From contig CAXXXM010000002.1 of NCBI GenBank assembly GCA_963663265.2, positions 62,001 to 126,000 on the forward strand: a stretch of DNA of 64,000 nucleotides, written 5' to 3'. A model generated the notes under the pieces. It was given only the letters and a program-made list of their open reading frames with translations, did no database searches and was not told the DNA's origin. This stretch comes from JAEXOD01 sp963663265. Lineage in GTDB: Bacteria > Bacteroidota > Ignavibacteria > Ignavibacteriales > Melioribacteraceae. Below are positions 44,801 to 53,327 of this stretch, piece by piece; positions within the stretch are counted from its first letter, which is position 1, and the number at the start of each line of letters is the position of its first letter. Made by a program: the position numbers and the translations under genes.

Positions 44801-45091
44801 AATTCTTTACCAACAACTTTTAACTTATTCCAAAATTATCCAAATCCTTTTAATCCCTCAACAACTTTGCAATTTTCGCTGCCGGAAAAAGCTCATGTTA
44901 GTCTAATAATTTATGATATTTTGGGAAATAAAATTTTAACGATTGTTGATGATAATTTTGAAGTAGGAACGCATAAAAAGTTATTTAATGGAAAAAACCT
45001 TGCAAGCGGTAATTATGTTTATCACTTAACTGCACAAACAGTTTCCGGTTCTACTTATAATATTGCAAAAATGATGACATTACTAAAATAA
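41897..45091 (+). CDS. Type IX-secreted beta-helix/G8-like repeat surface protein
   Basis: 1064 residues. Signal peptide about 1-21. About 25-640 is rich in short beta repeats with recurring N-x-GTI steps (such as NYGTIKKSAGSG), consistent with a right-handed parallel beta-helix; the first part (ESITIRSGHTITLPN) resembles a G8-type domain. About 650-870 holds further beta-sandwich repeats. About 875-975 has the VELISFDA and SYIYRLKQIDIDGNFEYS pattern that usually precedes the sorting tail. The tail starts QNYPNPFNPSTTLQF and ends MMTLLK. It is a surface or released protein, possibly an adhesin or polysaccharide binder; no catalytic motif is seen. An AGGTG ribosome binding site precedes the ATG. 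Confidence 0.88.
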   Translation: MKTTKSILFILFLDMTLIFGQSTGDYRTVDSGNWTQLNVWEYFNGTSWITPSVSPTSSSESITIRSGHTITLPNSTYIILDQVIVESSAELVIPDGTSITVNDGTGDDFVVNGKLSLGGSLHGTGKVIINGTFEWYYSTFSDWSSYAGISNKDINISTSGEMSLTGTSQKWMYAGIIKNSGTITLPDGTGFLHGIENAELHNLSTGVIDIALDGKIYTSGVSGFYNYGFRVYNYGTIKKSAGSGTALLEKLFFFNYGTALIQSGTLDVYSYNNSPGHTGTFTLSMGTTLIFRGNGAQHLADNALINGTGTVQITTGSLNFAGNTTGAIFDTNIDVQLSGGELGGGTNKGTVKGSMNWSGGTISGALTIPEGVELLLTGSATKSLNNSKIYNYGTIKWQDGGFNPTNYGELYNESSGIFEIQCDQTLDQYNYYGYTGRINNYGTINKTTTSGVTTISRGFINNHGSIAATSGDIVLVSNAGINNYGSIEVSEGKLFSMIATGTYLNINSGSILDIIGTLEFRGANITTNNTEIILGGASSQILDESSNNALANFATNSSTGKFTLKNGRNFSTNAATFTNNGILDCGTNIFSGSGNFTNGSGATLKIGSPDGITQSGSSGNIQSSGTRTYSNSANYIYNGTAAQITGSGLPNQVNDLTLDNSNGLTLSASVSVAGTLYLNSGNIFTDINQLVLGTSTSSLGTLNRTTGSIIGTFSRWFAASTVENVVFPVGTATNYRPVNISFTAAPTTGGNIGARFVSSNPGTAGLPLNDGGESIQNIGIQGYWEVFNWNGLAGGTYDMDLTGDGFTGITDYTALHLLRRDDEWSNWDVAGSHAACTGSNGCPTVHRIGLTSFSEFGIGSTSANPLPVELISFDAVILNNQVTLTWKTATEINSYKFEIERAKTQNNKQLTKPIYETIGFIQAAGNSQTVREYSFTDCSVSTGSYIYRLKQIDIDGNFEYSNSINVENNSLPTTFNLFQNYPNPFNPSTTLQFSLPEKAHVSLIIYDILGNKILTIVDDNFEVGTHKKLFNGKNLASGNYVYHLTAQTVSGSTYNIAKMMTLLK

Positions 45092-45105
45092 AAAACATTT
45101 ATTTG

Positions 45106-45159
45106 GCTGTCTTATCAATAAATTTGTTACAATCATACTTATAGTATTGATAAGGCAGC
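45106..45159 (+). terminator. Long-stem terminator after the beta-helix protein
   Basis: A 15-bp stem pairs 45106-45120 (GCTGTCTTATCAATA) with 45145-45159, with one G:U pair, around a 24-base loop. The T tail is weak. Confidence 0.55.
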
Positions 45160-45245
45160 AAATAAAACTATTGTATTATTACTTAACTTTACAATAATTT
45201 TTATATTTGTAATAATATTAAGATTGGATTAGAATTTTTATTGAA

Positions 45246-45614
45246 TTACCCTCTTTTTAGATTTTCAATTTCTTTTTTCAAAGTGTTAATTATTTCATTT
45301 TTCCAAATAATCAACTCCTCCATCAAAGCATATCTGGCATTTCTTAACAGAAGCTGCTTATAATTTGCAACAGATAAACTTCTTTGGGTTTCCTCGTTGT
45401 TGCTATTGTCATCAGAAAAAAAGTCTTCAATATCAACACTTATTTCGTAAATACACTCACTCACTTTTTCAAGAAGACTGTTTATGTATTCTACTCTGTT
45501 ATCAAGCGATTCCATATTCAGGATCTTTTGCCTAACTGAATTAATATCAAATTCGTTGATTTCTTGAAGTGTACTTTCATCAAATTTAAATGTATTTTTC
45601 AATTGCAACTCCAT
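45246..45614 (-). CDS. Small helical protein, function unknown
   Basis: 122 residues, acidic, predicted almost entirely helical with two coiled-coil-like stretches (about 25-65 and 85-120) separated by an acidic Asp/Asn/Glu linker (DDNSNNEE). There is no signal peptide or membrane segment. I do not recognise the family. It follows the DUF116 gene on the same strand with an 87-base AT-rich gap, so co-transcription is possible but not tight. It converges with the beta-helix protein gene. Confidence 0.65.
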   Translation of the reverse strand: MELQLKNTFKFDESTLQEINEFDINSVRQKILNMESLDNRVEYINSLLEKVSECIYEISVDIEDFFSDDNSNNEETQRSLSVANYKQLLLRNARYALMEELIIWKNEIINTLKKEIENLKRG

Positions 45615-45701
45615 CCACTAATAGAACCAATTAATTAAATCAATTTACAAAATAAATAAATTTTTTATATAATTAAATTTAAATTGTAAATAATTTTATA
45701 A

Positions 45702-46850
45702 TTAATTTTGCCGAATTACTTTGAGAAGCTGTTCTTCATTAATACTTGTCGGAAATCCTGAACTCGACCAGTGATTTGTACACCCGCAATAATCTAATAA
45801 AATGCATTGTGATGGAATTTCAAGTGCTTTAAGCTCTAATCCCCCTTGCATCAAATTAAGCGGACAAGCAACACCAATTACGCCAACTTCTGTTGTGTTT
45901 GCCCATTTTTTTAACCATTGTGTAAAATTTGAAGAATGTGGAATAATATAAGTTTCGCAGTTAAGCTTTTTTATACTACTTTTTATTTTGTTTATTCTAC
46001 ATGTTGCAGAACATCCTGTACAAACTAAATCCAAATCCTTTTTTATTGCTTTACATTTTTCAGCAGTTTTTTCTCGCATACAAGCCGGCAGTAACAACGC
46101 CTTTTTACTTGTTTTAAGATATTTTTCCTTAAAAGCCCTATTTAGTAACTCTGCACCTGTCATACTTAAGTGATACTCAACCTCTTTTCTTCCACAAAAT
46201 AAGTAATCTTCTTTCCATTTGTAAGAGTTTATATTTTTCTTTATAAATCCATTAACATTTTTGGTAAATACAGAAAGTTCGTCATTTGCAACTTTAATAA
46301 AGTCTTTACTGAATATCATTATTTTTGAAAATATTCTAAATTGTTCATTAGAATTTTTTGAATTTAAATATTCTGCAATTAATTTTGTTCTTTTTACTTC
46401 TTCTCTAAATTCATTAGTAGATTCTAACCAAAGATTTAATAACTCAATTCTTTTTAATGCACTTAAATTATTAGAACTTTTTGATTTGCCTACCAAGTAA
46501 ATTGTTGCTAAAATACCCCTAAGTTTATCGCTGATTTCTTTCGTATAGCCATTATATGCTCTAAGCTTTATTAAATTGGAAAAAAGCATCGCCTTAATTC
46601 TATTTATTCTTAATGCATATGGATAATATAATTTGTAAATTACACCTAAGAATAAAATATCATAAATATATTCATAATCAGAACGGATTTTCTCAATTTT
46701 GTTTTTATTTAGAAAATCTTTGTAGTCAGCTAATAATTCAATAAAATCATCAGAAAGATTACACAACAAATTATTTACAAACAGTTCAATGGTTAAATAA
46801 TAATCTCTATTAGTTACTTCTTTTTCTAAATTATATGTTAAATAGTTCAT
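45702..46850 (-). CDS. DUF116 domain protein, probable metal-cluster binding
   Basis: 382 residues. About 1-210 is helical and not recognised. About 220-375 is DUF116: LLLPACMREKTAEKCKAI, then DLVCTGCSATCRINKI, then GVACPLNLMQGG and LDYCGCTNHWSSSG. The eight or more Cys in C-x2-C-x3-C and similar spacing suggest iron-sulfur or other metal binding. DUF116 proteins are often found with lipoate/radical SAM-type genes or formyltransferases, none of which is adjacent here. No function can be stated. Confidence 0.85.
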   Translation of the reverse strand: MNYLTYNLEKEVTNRDYYLTIELFVNNLLCNLSDDFIELLADYKDFLNKNKIEKIRSDYEYIYDILFLGVIYKLYYPYALRINRIKAMLFSNLIKLRAYNGYTKEISDKLRGILATIYLVGKSKSSNNLSALKRIELLNLWLESTNEFREEVKRTKLIAEYLNSKNSNEQFRIFSKIMIFSKDFIKVANDELSVFTKNVNGFIKKNINSYKWKEDYLFCGRKEVEYHLSMTGAELLNRAFKEKYLKTSKKALLLPACMREKTAEKCKAIKKDLDLVCTGCSATCRINKIKSSIKKLNCETYIIPHSSNFTQWLKKWANTTEVGVIGVACPLNLMQGGLELKALEIPSQCILLDYCGCTNHWSSSGFPTSINEEQLLKVIRQN

Positions 46851-47018
46851 GCTAACTCTGTTTTATTCTTGCTTATTGAGTCGAACCAAATTTGTAAAAG
46901 TTCAGTAAATAATGCCAAATTTGCGTTAAATCACAAAGTTAGAAGTTATATCAACAATTAAAATATATTACCCTCTTGATTTTAATTATAAAATAATTTA
47001 TTAATTAATATATAATTT

Positions 47019-47729
47019 ATGAGGTTTTATATGGCACCATTATACAATAACGGTATACCGGAAAAAGAAAGAAGAGGGATGATTTTTGTGGAAGGCGGTA
47101 TGTTTAATATGGGTAGCCAGGAAGGAGAATCAGATGAGATGCCAATTCATAGTGTATTTGTAAACAGTTTTTGGTTAGATAAATTTCCTGTTACGGTAAA
47201 AGAGTATCATCTATATTGTGGTTCTGTGGGGATAGAATTTCCAATTCAACCTGATTGGGATTACAATGAAGACTTACCGGTAGTAAATGTAACTTGGGAA
47301 GAAGCTCTTGGATACTCAAAATGGGTTGGTAAAAGATTACCTACTGAAGCAGAATGGGAATATGCAGCAAACGGTGGAATTTACTCAAAAAAAACAATCT
47401 ATAGTGGAAGTAACAATATAGACGAAATTGGCTGGTATGCAAAAAATTGTGATTCAACTTGCAAAATTGGTTTAAAGAAGCCTAACGAATTGGGAATTTA
47501 TGATTTATCAGGAAACGTTTGGGAATGGTGTAACGATTGGTATGATGAAGAATATTACCATGAAAGAACGGAAAATAATCCTAAAGGTCCTGTTAATGGA
47601 AATCAAAGGGTTTTAAGGGGAGGTTCTTATTTTAACGATAGTTATTTTTTACGAATCACAAACCGACATCGTTTTGCTCAAAACCGAAAAAATAGTATGA
47701 TTGGTTTTAGATGTGCAAAAAATTTATAA
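47019..47729 (+). CDS. SUMF1-fold (formylglycine-generating enzyme-like) protein
   Basis: 236 residues, a single FGE-sulfatase/SUMF1 domain: FVEGGMFNMGSQEGESDEMPIH, KFPVTVKEYHLYC, VTWEEALGYSKWVGKRLPTEAEWEYAANGG, LSGNVWEWCNDWYDEEYY, RVLRGGSYFND and IGFRCAKNL. The paired copper-binding Cys of true formylglycine-generating enzymes, expected in the stretch after GGSYFND, is absent (that part reads FLRITNRHRFAQ). It is therefore probably a binding or scaffold member of the fold rather than a sulfatase activator. No sulfatase gene is nearby and no signal peptide is seen. Confidence 0.9.
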   Translation: MRFYMAPLYNNGIPEKERRGMIFVEGGMFNMGSQEGESDEMPIHSVFVNSFWLDKFPVTVKEYHLYCGSVGIEFPIQPDWDYNEDLPVVNVTWEEALGYSKWVGKRLPTEAEWEYAANGGIYSKKTIYSGSNNIDEIGWYAKNCDSTCKIGLKKPNELGIYDLSGNVWEWCNDWYDEEYYHERTENNPKGPVNGNQRVLRGGSYFNDSYFLRITNRHRFAQNRKNSMIGFRCAKNL

Positions 47730-47743
47730 AACTTACATAAACT

Positions 47744-47782
47744 AAAAAAAAAGCCGATGATTACTCATCGGCTTTTTTTTTA
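47744..47782. terminator. Bidirectional terminator between convergent genes
   Basis: A perfect 10-bp stem AAGCCGATGA (47751-47760)/TCATCGGCTT (47765-47774), loop TTAC, with an A run before and a T run after, so it works on both strands. Confidence 0.92.
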
Positions 47783-47791
47783 GAAAGTGTA

Positions 47792-50700
47792 TTACTTCAA
47801 TAATACAAATTTTTTGCTATTTACAAAATGCTTACCATCTGTCATAGATGTTGCTGTCATTCTATAAATATAAACACCACTTGCTAATCTATAATTGTTA
47901 GCAGATAAATCAAATGTATAATAACCAGCTTTAACTTCAGTATTTAATAAAGTAGCAACTTTTTGACCTGTAATATCATACAATTCAAAAGATACTTTAC
48001 TGTCAACTGGTATGCTGTAATTAATACGTGTAGATGGGTTAAATGGGTTTGGATAGTTTTGTGATAATTGGAATGAAGCAGGAATGCCTAATTCAACTTC
48101 AACAATGTTACTATATTCAAACGTACCATCAAAATCAACCATTTTTAATCTGTAAGAATAATTACCGGCATTTCCTACTTTATCGGTAAACACATATTCT
48201 CTTGGTTCTGTTGATGTACCGGCAGCTTGTACCGTACCAATAGCTTCCCAGTTACTGTTTGATTTTCTTTCAATTATATAAGCTTGACTGTTAACTTCAG
48301 TAGCTGTAATCCAGCTTAAAGTAACTTCACTTTCGCTAACAATTGCTGCAAAAGATGTTAATTCAACCGGAACAGAACTTGTTGTTACATAACAACCAAT
48401 ACCGTTATTTGTTGATAATACATAAATATAAGCAGTACCATCGCCATTTATTTTTATAGCAATATCACCGCTTCCATTTGTATTGGAGTTTGAACCTAAT
48501 GAAGGAGTTACTTCCCAAACTGTTCCTGAATGAATCTCTGTTTTAGGTAATTTTACTATTTTGCAATTTTCATTGCCGGAACCATATTGGAATGCAGCAA
48601 CAAATTCATATTCGCCAACTTCACCAAGATATCTAACAGCGTTAGAACCTGAAGCTAAAATAGTAGTTGATAAAGTATCAATAAAAGTACCATCGGCTGT
48701 ATATTTTTTCAATTTAAAGCCGGTAGCTTTCCAGTAGAAATCACCATTTGGTAATGGTCCAACAGAAGCACTTATAGGTGTACCGGTTTGGTTATCACTT
48801 AAACTGATGATTGTAGGTTCTGTAACAAATGAACCGCCTGACATTGTCCATTTTAATATTTTTTGAATACCACTTGTTGCAGAAGCGGCATAGATAGTAG
48901 CTGTACCGGCACTATAATCACCAGTAACTGTTATTTTGTCACCAAAACGTGCAGCTAACGTACCTGTATAACTAATTATATTAACCGGAGCTGCGGCTTC
49001 ATTATCCCACATATAAATCTTAAATGCTGATGTTGTATTGTTTAATATTAAGTTAGCAGCAATTATTTTACCATCTGTTGTTGTACCAATATCATTTAAT
49101 GCGTAAGTACCACCACTTATACCGGTAACATCTAAAGCACCAACATCTTCACCTGTAAGAGCATTTAATACTTTTACAAACGTTCCACCATTACGTGATA
49201 CAACAAACAAATGGTCAACATTTTTGCCTGTTGCTGGAATTGAACCATAAGCCAATCCTCTTTCAAAATGAGAAGTTGAAAACCATGTTGGCAAATTATT
49301 TTCTGCTTTACTTCTCTGCCATACAGTATTGTACTGAGGAGGAGTATAAGGAATACCTACAACACGTAACATCCAAGCACGTTCTGTAGAAGAAACAACT
49401 AAAGCAGACCATGCTGTATCGGCTTCACCAATAAAGCTATGTCCAGTAGTAAAACCGGAATTATGTGCAGCCATTGGGTATTGAACTGCTGATGAGAATG
49501 AAATACCAACCCAGAAAGTAGTTCCTTCTAAGAAAGTAGGAGCATTGTTTCCTAATGGTAATGTTACATACATTCCGTTTACTGATTGATAGTTTTCGCC
49601 AGCAAATTTCTTTTGATAAATCAATGTTCCGGGTGCTAAACTATCTGTGCCTGCTGCCCATACTTTTACTGTAATAGAATCAGTATCTGTTTCTGTACGA
49701 TAGAATGCATCAATATTTGCTAATTTTAAGTTTTCAGTTGCATTAAATCTAACAGCAGCTGTTAATGATATGTTATTTGCTCCAAAACCAATAAAAGTGT
49801 TTGGAATATTTGCACCATTATCATATTTAATTCTTACTTGTTGATCCGGATAAACTAAAGTATTGAATAATGTACCTCCATTGTTTGCAACTGCAATAGT
49901 ATCACCATCAGATACTAAACCAACAACAGTACTAAAAGTACCACGTGCAGTTGGAGTTGCTGTAAATCCTAAACTATCAACTTCATTAAATGCTACACCA
50001 GGACGAGAAATTGGGGTACCCGGTACAGAATTAAATGCATAATTAAATGTATAAGGATTTGACAAAGTTCCCATATTTTTTACTTTTGCATAAAAGTTTA
50101 ATGGAGTATAACCTTCTGTAAATGCATTTGCTCCATAGTATGCTGTTAAACCAGTAGAAGCGTCATCAGAACTAAATGAAGGTTCATAAACATTTGATGT
50201 TGATGAGATTACAACAGGCAAATCTTTTAAATCAATTTTTATTTCAGTAGAAGCACCTTTTGTTTCTTCCATCCCTTTGAATGGAGAAGGTACTGCACCA
50301 ACTTGTACTAAATTAGTAATTGCATAATCATGTTCATATACCATTCCTATTTCAACGGCATCTAAACTCAAAGATAACATATCTGCTTCACTATTACAAT
50401 GGAAGCCCATAAAATAAACTCCACTTGTTGGAACTGTGAAGTATACTATATTTTGAAGATAAGAAGTATTTATTATTGTATCATGTTGTGCTAAAACAGA
50501 CGTAATAGCAGCAGCATCTTGATCAGTATCTAAAACTACTCTCATTTTTTCAATATATGATACAGATCCTGCTCTGTAATAGTAAGAAACATAATAGTTT
50601 TTTCCGGCTTCTAAATTTAAACCTGCACTATATAAATAATCATCACCGGGAAGTGTTGAACTATATGGATAATATGCTTTTTTAGTGCCAGAATAAACAG

Positions 50701-51847
50701 AAGTAGTCGCACTAACCCATGTTACACCAGCATTTAAATCTTGAACTTTCCATCCGCTCGGAGGGAAAGAATCCCCTTCAAATCCTTCAAAAACAGGAAA
50801 ACTTGAAAGTACTAACGGAGTAACTGTTAATACTCCTGATGGTGCTGTAGTAGCATTCCAAAATCCTCCATTTCCACCAAACTTTTCCGGTCCACCTTGA
50901 TATACAAATTTGCTTGCATAATAATAAGTTCCGATTGGTAGATTAGCACCAATACTTGCCATAAATTCGTCATTATTTCCATTATCAACATTAAATGTTG
51001 CTTCAACCCAGTTAGTCCATGTTGAAGGATCGGTATCTGTTGAACTATAACCAATCCAGCATTGCAAATCAGGAGTAGCTCCGGTAGTTGAAGTAACGCC
51101 ATTAATCCATGCTTGTGCATAAACAGTTACTGAATTTCCTGCAACCATTGTATGAGTAGTTGGCCATTGTAGGTTACACCAATCAACTGTTGCAGTAGGA
51201 ATTGCTTCAATAGTTAATTTATCAAAAAATATGTTATAACCATAGTCGCTTATTCCTTTTATAAAAATATGTCTTCCTGAACCTAACGTTGTAGCAGGCA
51301 ATGCGAATGTATATTCATACCATCCAGCAGTTGCAACAACAGGTTCTTTTGTTTTGTTTCTATGAATTGTACCCAAAAGTTCAGCATTGGCAAGACTATC
51401 AATTGAATAATAGACTTCAATTTTATCTGAAAAACCATTTGCATCTCTGTACATCCAGAATTTTAATTGGTAACTTTGAGCATCGAAAGTAAGAGATGGA
51501 GAAGTTAATACTGAATTTGCACCAACTGAAAAATCATAAGAATTATAACGCACCATTGCACCACCATCTTGTGGAGAACAAGTTGGATTTGTGCCTGATG
51601 TTACCTTTTCAAATAAACTTGAAGATGAACTATATTGCGTCCAACCTGTGGGTAAAAATGTTCCTTCCCAACTTTGTACATAAGGGTAAGTATTAATAAC
51701 AGTATCTTTAGCTCCTAATGGATTTTCAGATACAACTACATATTTATTATCTCTCGGTATTTTTTGCACTCTCGAATCTTGTGCAAATATGCTAAAAGAA
51801 AAAACAAATAGGTAGGTTAATAAAAGCGGTAAACCAAATTTCCTCAT
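47792..51847 (-). CDS. Giant type IX-secreted protein with adhesin-like jelly-roll domains
   Basis: About 1351 residues from ATG 51847, chosen because the signal peptide MRKFGLPLLLTYLFVFSFSIFA starts there and GAGG lies 9 bases upstream; the ORF from 51883 adds 12 residues. Two jelly-roll 'choice-of-anchor J/cleaved adhesin' domains are visible (about 55-210 with WEGTFLPTGW, and about 350-510 with FEGFEGDSFPPSGWKVQDLN). Ig-like and propeller-like stretches follow. The VELTSFAAIVSESEVTLSW domain leads to the sorting tail QNYPNPFNPSTRINY, ending in FVLLK. It should be displayed on the cell surface. No catalytic motif is recognised. Confidence 0.9.
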   Translation of the reverse strand: MRKFGLPLLLTYLFVFSFSIFAQDSRVQKIPRDNKYVVVSENPLGAKDTVINTYPYVQSWEGTFLPTGWTQYSSSSSLFEKVTSGTNPTCSPQDGGAMVRYNSYDFSVGANSVLTSPSLTFDAQSYQLKFWMYRDANGFSDKIEVYYSIDSLANAELLGTIHRNKTKEPVVATAGWYEYTFALPATTLGSGRHIFIKGISDYGYNIFFDKLTIEAIPTATVDWCNLQWPTTHTMVAGNSVTVYAQAWINGVTSTTGATPDLQCWIGYSSTDTDPSTWTNWVEATFNVDNGNNDEFMASIGANLPIGTYYYASKFVYQGGPEKFGGNGGFWNATTAPSGVLTVTPLVLSSFPVFEGFEGDSFPPSGWKVQDLNAGVTWVSATTSVYSGTKKAYYPYSSTLPGDDYLYSAGLNLEAGKNYYVSYYYRAGSVSYIEKMRVVLDTDQDAAAITSVLAQHDTIINTSYLQNIVYFTVPTSGVYFMGFHCNSEADMLSLSLDAVEIGMVYEHDYAITNLVQVGAVPSPFKGMEETKGASTEIKIDLKDLPVVISSTSNVYEPSFSSDDASTGLTAYYGANAFTEGYTPLNFYAKVKNMGTLSNPYTFNYAFNSVPGTPISRPGVAFNEVDSLGFTATPTARGTFSTVVGLVSDGDTIAVANNGGTLFNTLVYPDQQVRIKYDNGANIPNTFIGFGANNISLTAAVRFNATENLKLANIDAFYRTETDTDSITVKVWAAGTDSLAPGTLIYQKKFAGENYQSVNGMYVTLPLGNNAPTFLEGTTFWVGISFSSAVQYPMAAHNSGFTTGHSFIGEADTAWSALVVSSTERAWMLRVVGIPYTPPQYNTVWQRSKAENNLPTWFSTSHFERGLAYGSIPATGKNVDHLFVVSRNGGTFVKVLNALTGEDVGALDVTGISGGTYALNDIGTTTDGKIIAANLILNNTTSAFKIYMWDNEAAAPVNIISYTGTLAARFGDKITVTGDYSAGTATIYAASATSGIQKILKWTMSGGSFVTEPTIISLSDNQTGTPISASVGPLPNGDFYWKATGFKLKKYTADGTFIDTLSTTILASGSNAVRYLGEVGEYEFVAAFQYGSGNENCKIVKLPKTEIHSGTVWEVTPSLGSNSNTNGSGDIAIKINGDGTAYIYVLSTNNGIGCYVTTSSVPVELTSFAAIVSESEVTLSWITATEVNSQAYIIERKSNSNWEAIGTVQAAGTSTEPREYVFTDKVGNAGNYSYRLKMVDFDGTFEYSNIVEVELGIPASFQLSQNYPNPFNPSTRINYSIPVDSKVSFELYDITGQKVATLLNTEVKAGYYTFDLSANNYRLASGVYIYRMTATSMTDGKHFVNSKKFVLLK

Positions 51848-52087
51848 ATTTTGTGCCTCATATATGTTTGTGAATGATAACATTTATTAAAATAGTTCCC
51901 TATTCTTAAAATAGCAAGTTAATTTTACTAATGTTACAAATAATTATGCACTATTTTTGAGTAAATATTAATTTAATAAAGTATTTTAGCAAAATAATTT
52001 AAATTATTAAAAAGATTATGCTTGCTTAATAAATTAACTCTCAATATTTTGTAACAAACATTTTTTAACCAACAAAAGGAATGATCT

Positions 52088-53266
52088 ATGAGAACAATAG
52101 TTTCCCTACCTGGAGATGGAATAGGAAAAGTAGTTACTCCTGAAGCAATAAGAGTATTGGATGCAGTTGGATTTAAAGCTAATTATGTTCATGGTGATAT
52201 TGGTTGGGACTTTTGGATTACTGAAGGTGACCCATTGCCTAAACGCACAATTGATTTGTTAGAAGAACACAAAATTGGTTTATTTGGTGCAATTACAAGT
52301 AAACCAAAAGAAGCCGCAGCAAAAGAATTGGCACCTGAGTTACAAGGAAAGGGATATGTTTATTATAGCCCAATTGTAGCATTAAGGCAGCATTTTAATT
52401 TGGATATTTGTATTCGCCCATGCCAATCATTTAAAGGAAATCCTCTTAACTTTATTAGAAAAGGATTTAATGATGTTATTGAAGAACCTATGGTAGATAC
52501 AGTTATTTTTAGACAAAATACCGAAGGGTTGTATAGTGGAGTTGAATGGACAAATCCTCCTAAAGTTGTTAGAGATGCATTGGAAACTCACGCTAAAATG
52601 GCTTTTTATAAAGATGTTCCGGGCGAAGACTTGGCAGTTTCAACAAGAATATTTTCACGTGCAGCTTGTCAAAGGATTTTACGTGCAGGTTTTGAATATG
52701 CAAAACAATATGGTTATAAAAATTTAACCGTGTGTGAAAAACCGAACGTTATACGCGAAACAAGCGGTATGATGTTAAAAGAAGCGAAATTAATGAGTAA
52801 AGAATACCCTGGTATTGATTTATGGGATACTAACATAGATGCTCAAATGATGTGGTTGACTAAAAATCCTGAAAACTACGGAATAATTGTTGCCGGTAAT
52901 ATGTTTGGAGATATTATTAGTGATGGTTTTGCTGGTTTAGTTGGTGGATTAGGATTTGCTTGTAGTGCTAATATTGGTAAAGATGTTGCTGTATTTGAAC
53001 CTACACACGGCTCTGCTCCTAAATATGAAACACTTAACCCTTCTATTGTTAACCCTATTGCAATGATTTTAAGTGCTTGCATGATGCTTGATCACATTGG
53101 TGAACATGGTTATTCTGAAAGAATTAAATCTGCAATTTCTAAAGTTATTGAAGAAGGAAAAGTTAAAACCTACGACATGCTAAAACTTAAAGGCGGACCC
53201 GGTGTTTTTGAACAGGGTGCCTGCACAACACAAGAAATGACTGATGCAATTATTGCTAAATTATAA
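52088..53266 (+). CDS. Isocitrate/isopropylmalate dehydrogenase family enzyme, probably isocitrate dehydrogenase
   Basis: 392 residues. LPGDGIGKVVTPEAIRVL at the start; FRQNTEGLYSGVEW contains the substrate-binding ENTEG-like loop; NIDAQMMWL, NMFGDIISDGFAGLVGGLG and FEPTHGSAPKY complete the family signature. It would oxidise isocitrate to 2-oxoglutarate in the TCA cycle. The aconitase gene two positions downstream supports this over isopropylmalate dehydrogenase, because the other leucine genes are absent. A homoisocitrate role is less likely. Cofactor preference cannot be called safely. An AAAGGAATG leader gives a ribosome binding site. Confidence 0.88.
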   Translation: MRTIVSLPGDGIGKVVTPEAIRVLDAVGFKANYVHGDIGWDFWITEGDPLPKRTIDLLEEHKIGLFGAITSKPKEAAAKELAPELQGKGYVYYSPIVALRQHFNLDICIRPCQSFKGNPLNFIRKGFNDVIEEPMVDTVIFRQNTEGLYSGVEWTNPPKVVRDALETHAKMAFYKDVPGEDLAVSTRIFSRAACQRILRAGFEYAKQYGYKNLTVCEKPNVIRETSGMMLKEAKLMSKEYPGIDLWDTNIDAQMMWLTKNPENYGIIVAGNMFGDIISDGFAGLVGGLGFACSANIGKDVAVFEPTHGSAPKYETLNPSIVNPIAMILSACMMLDHIGEHGYSERIKSAISKVIEEGKVKTYDMLKLKGGPGVFEQGACTTQEMTDAIIAKL

Positions 53267-53274
53267 ATTTTATT

Positions 53275-53305
53275 AATCCCCGTATGTTTACGGGGATTTT
53301 TTTAT
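53275..53305 (+). terminator. Rho-independent terminator after the dehydrogenase gene
   Basis: A perfect 10-bp stem AATCCCCGTA (53275-53284)/TACGGGGATT (53289-53298), loop TGTT, then a T run. Confidence 0.92.
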
Positions 53306-53327
53306 CCATAAATATTGAGAGTGCATT

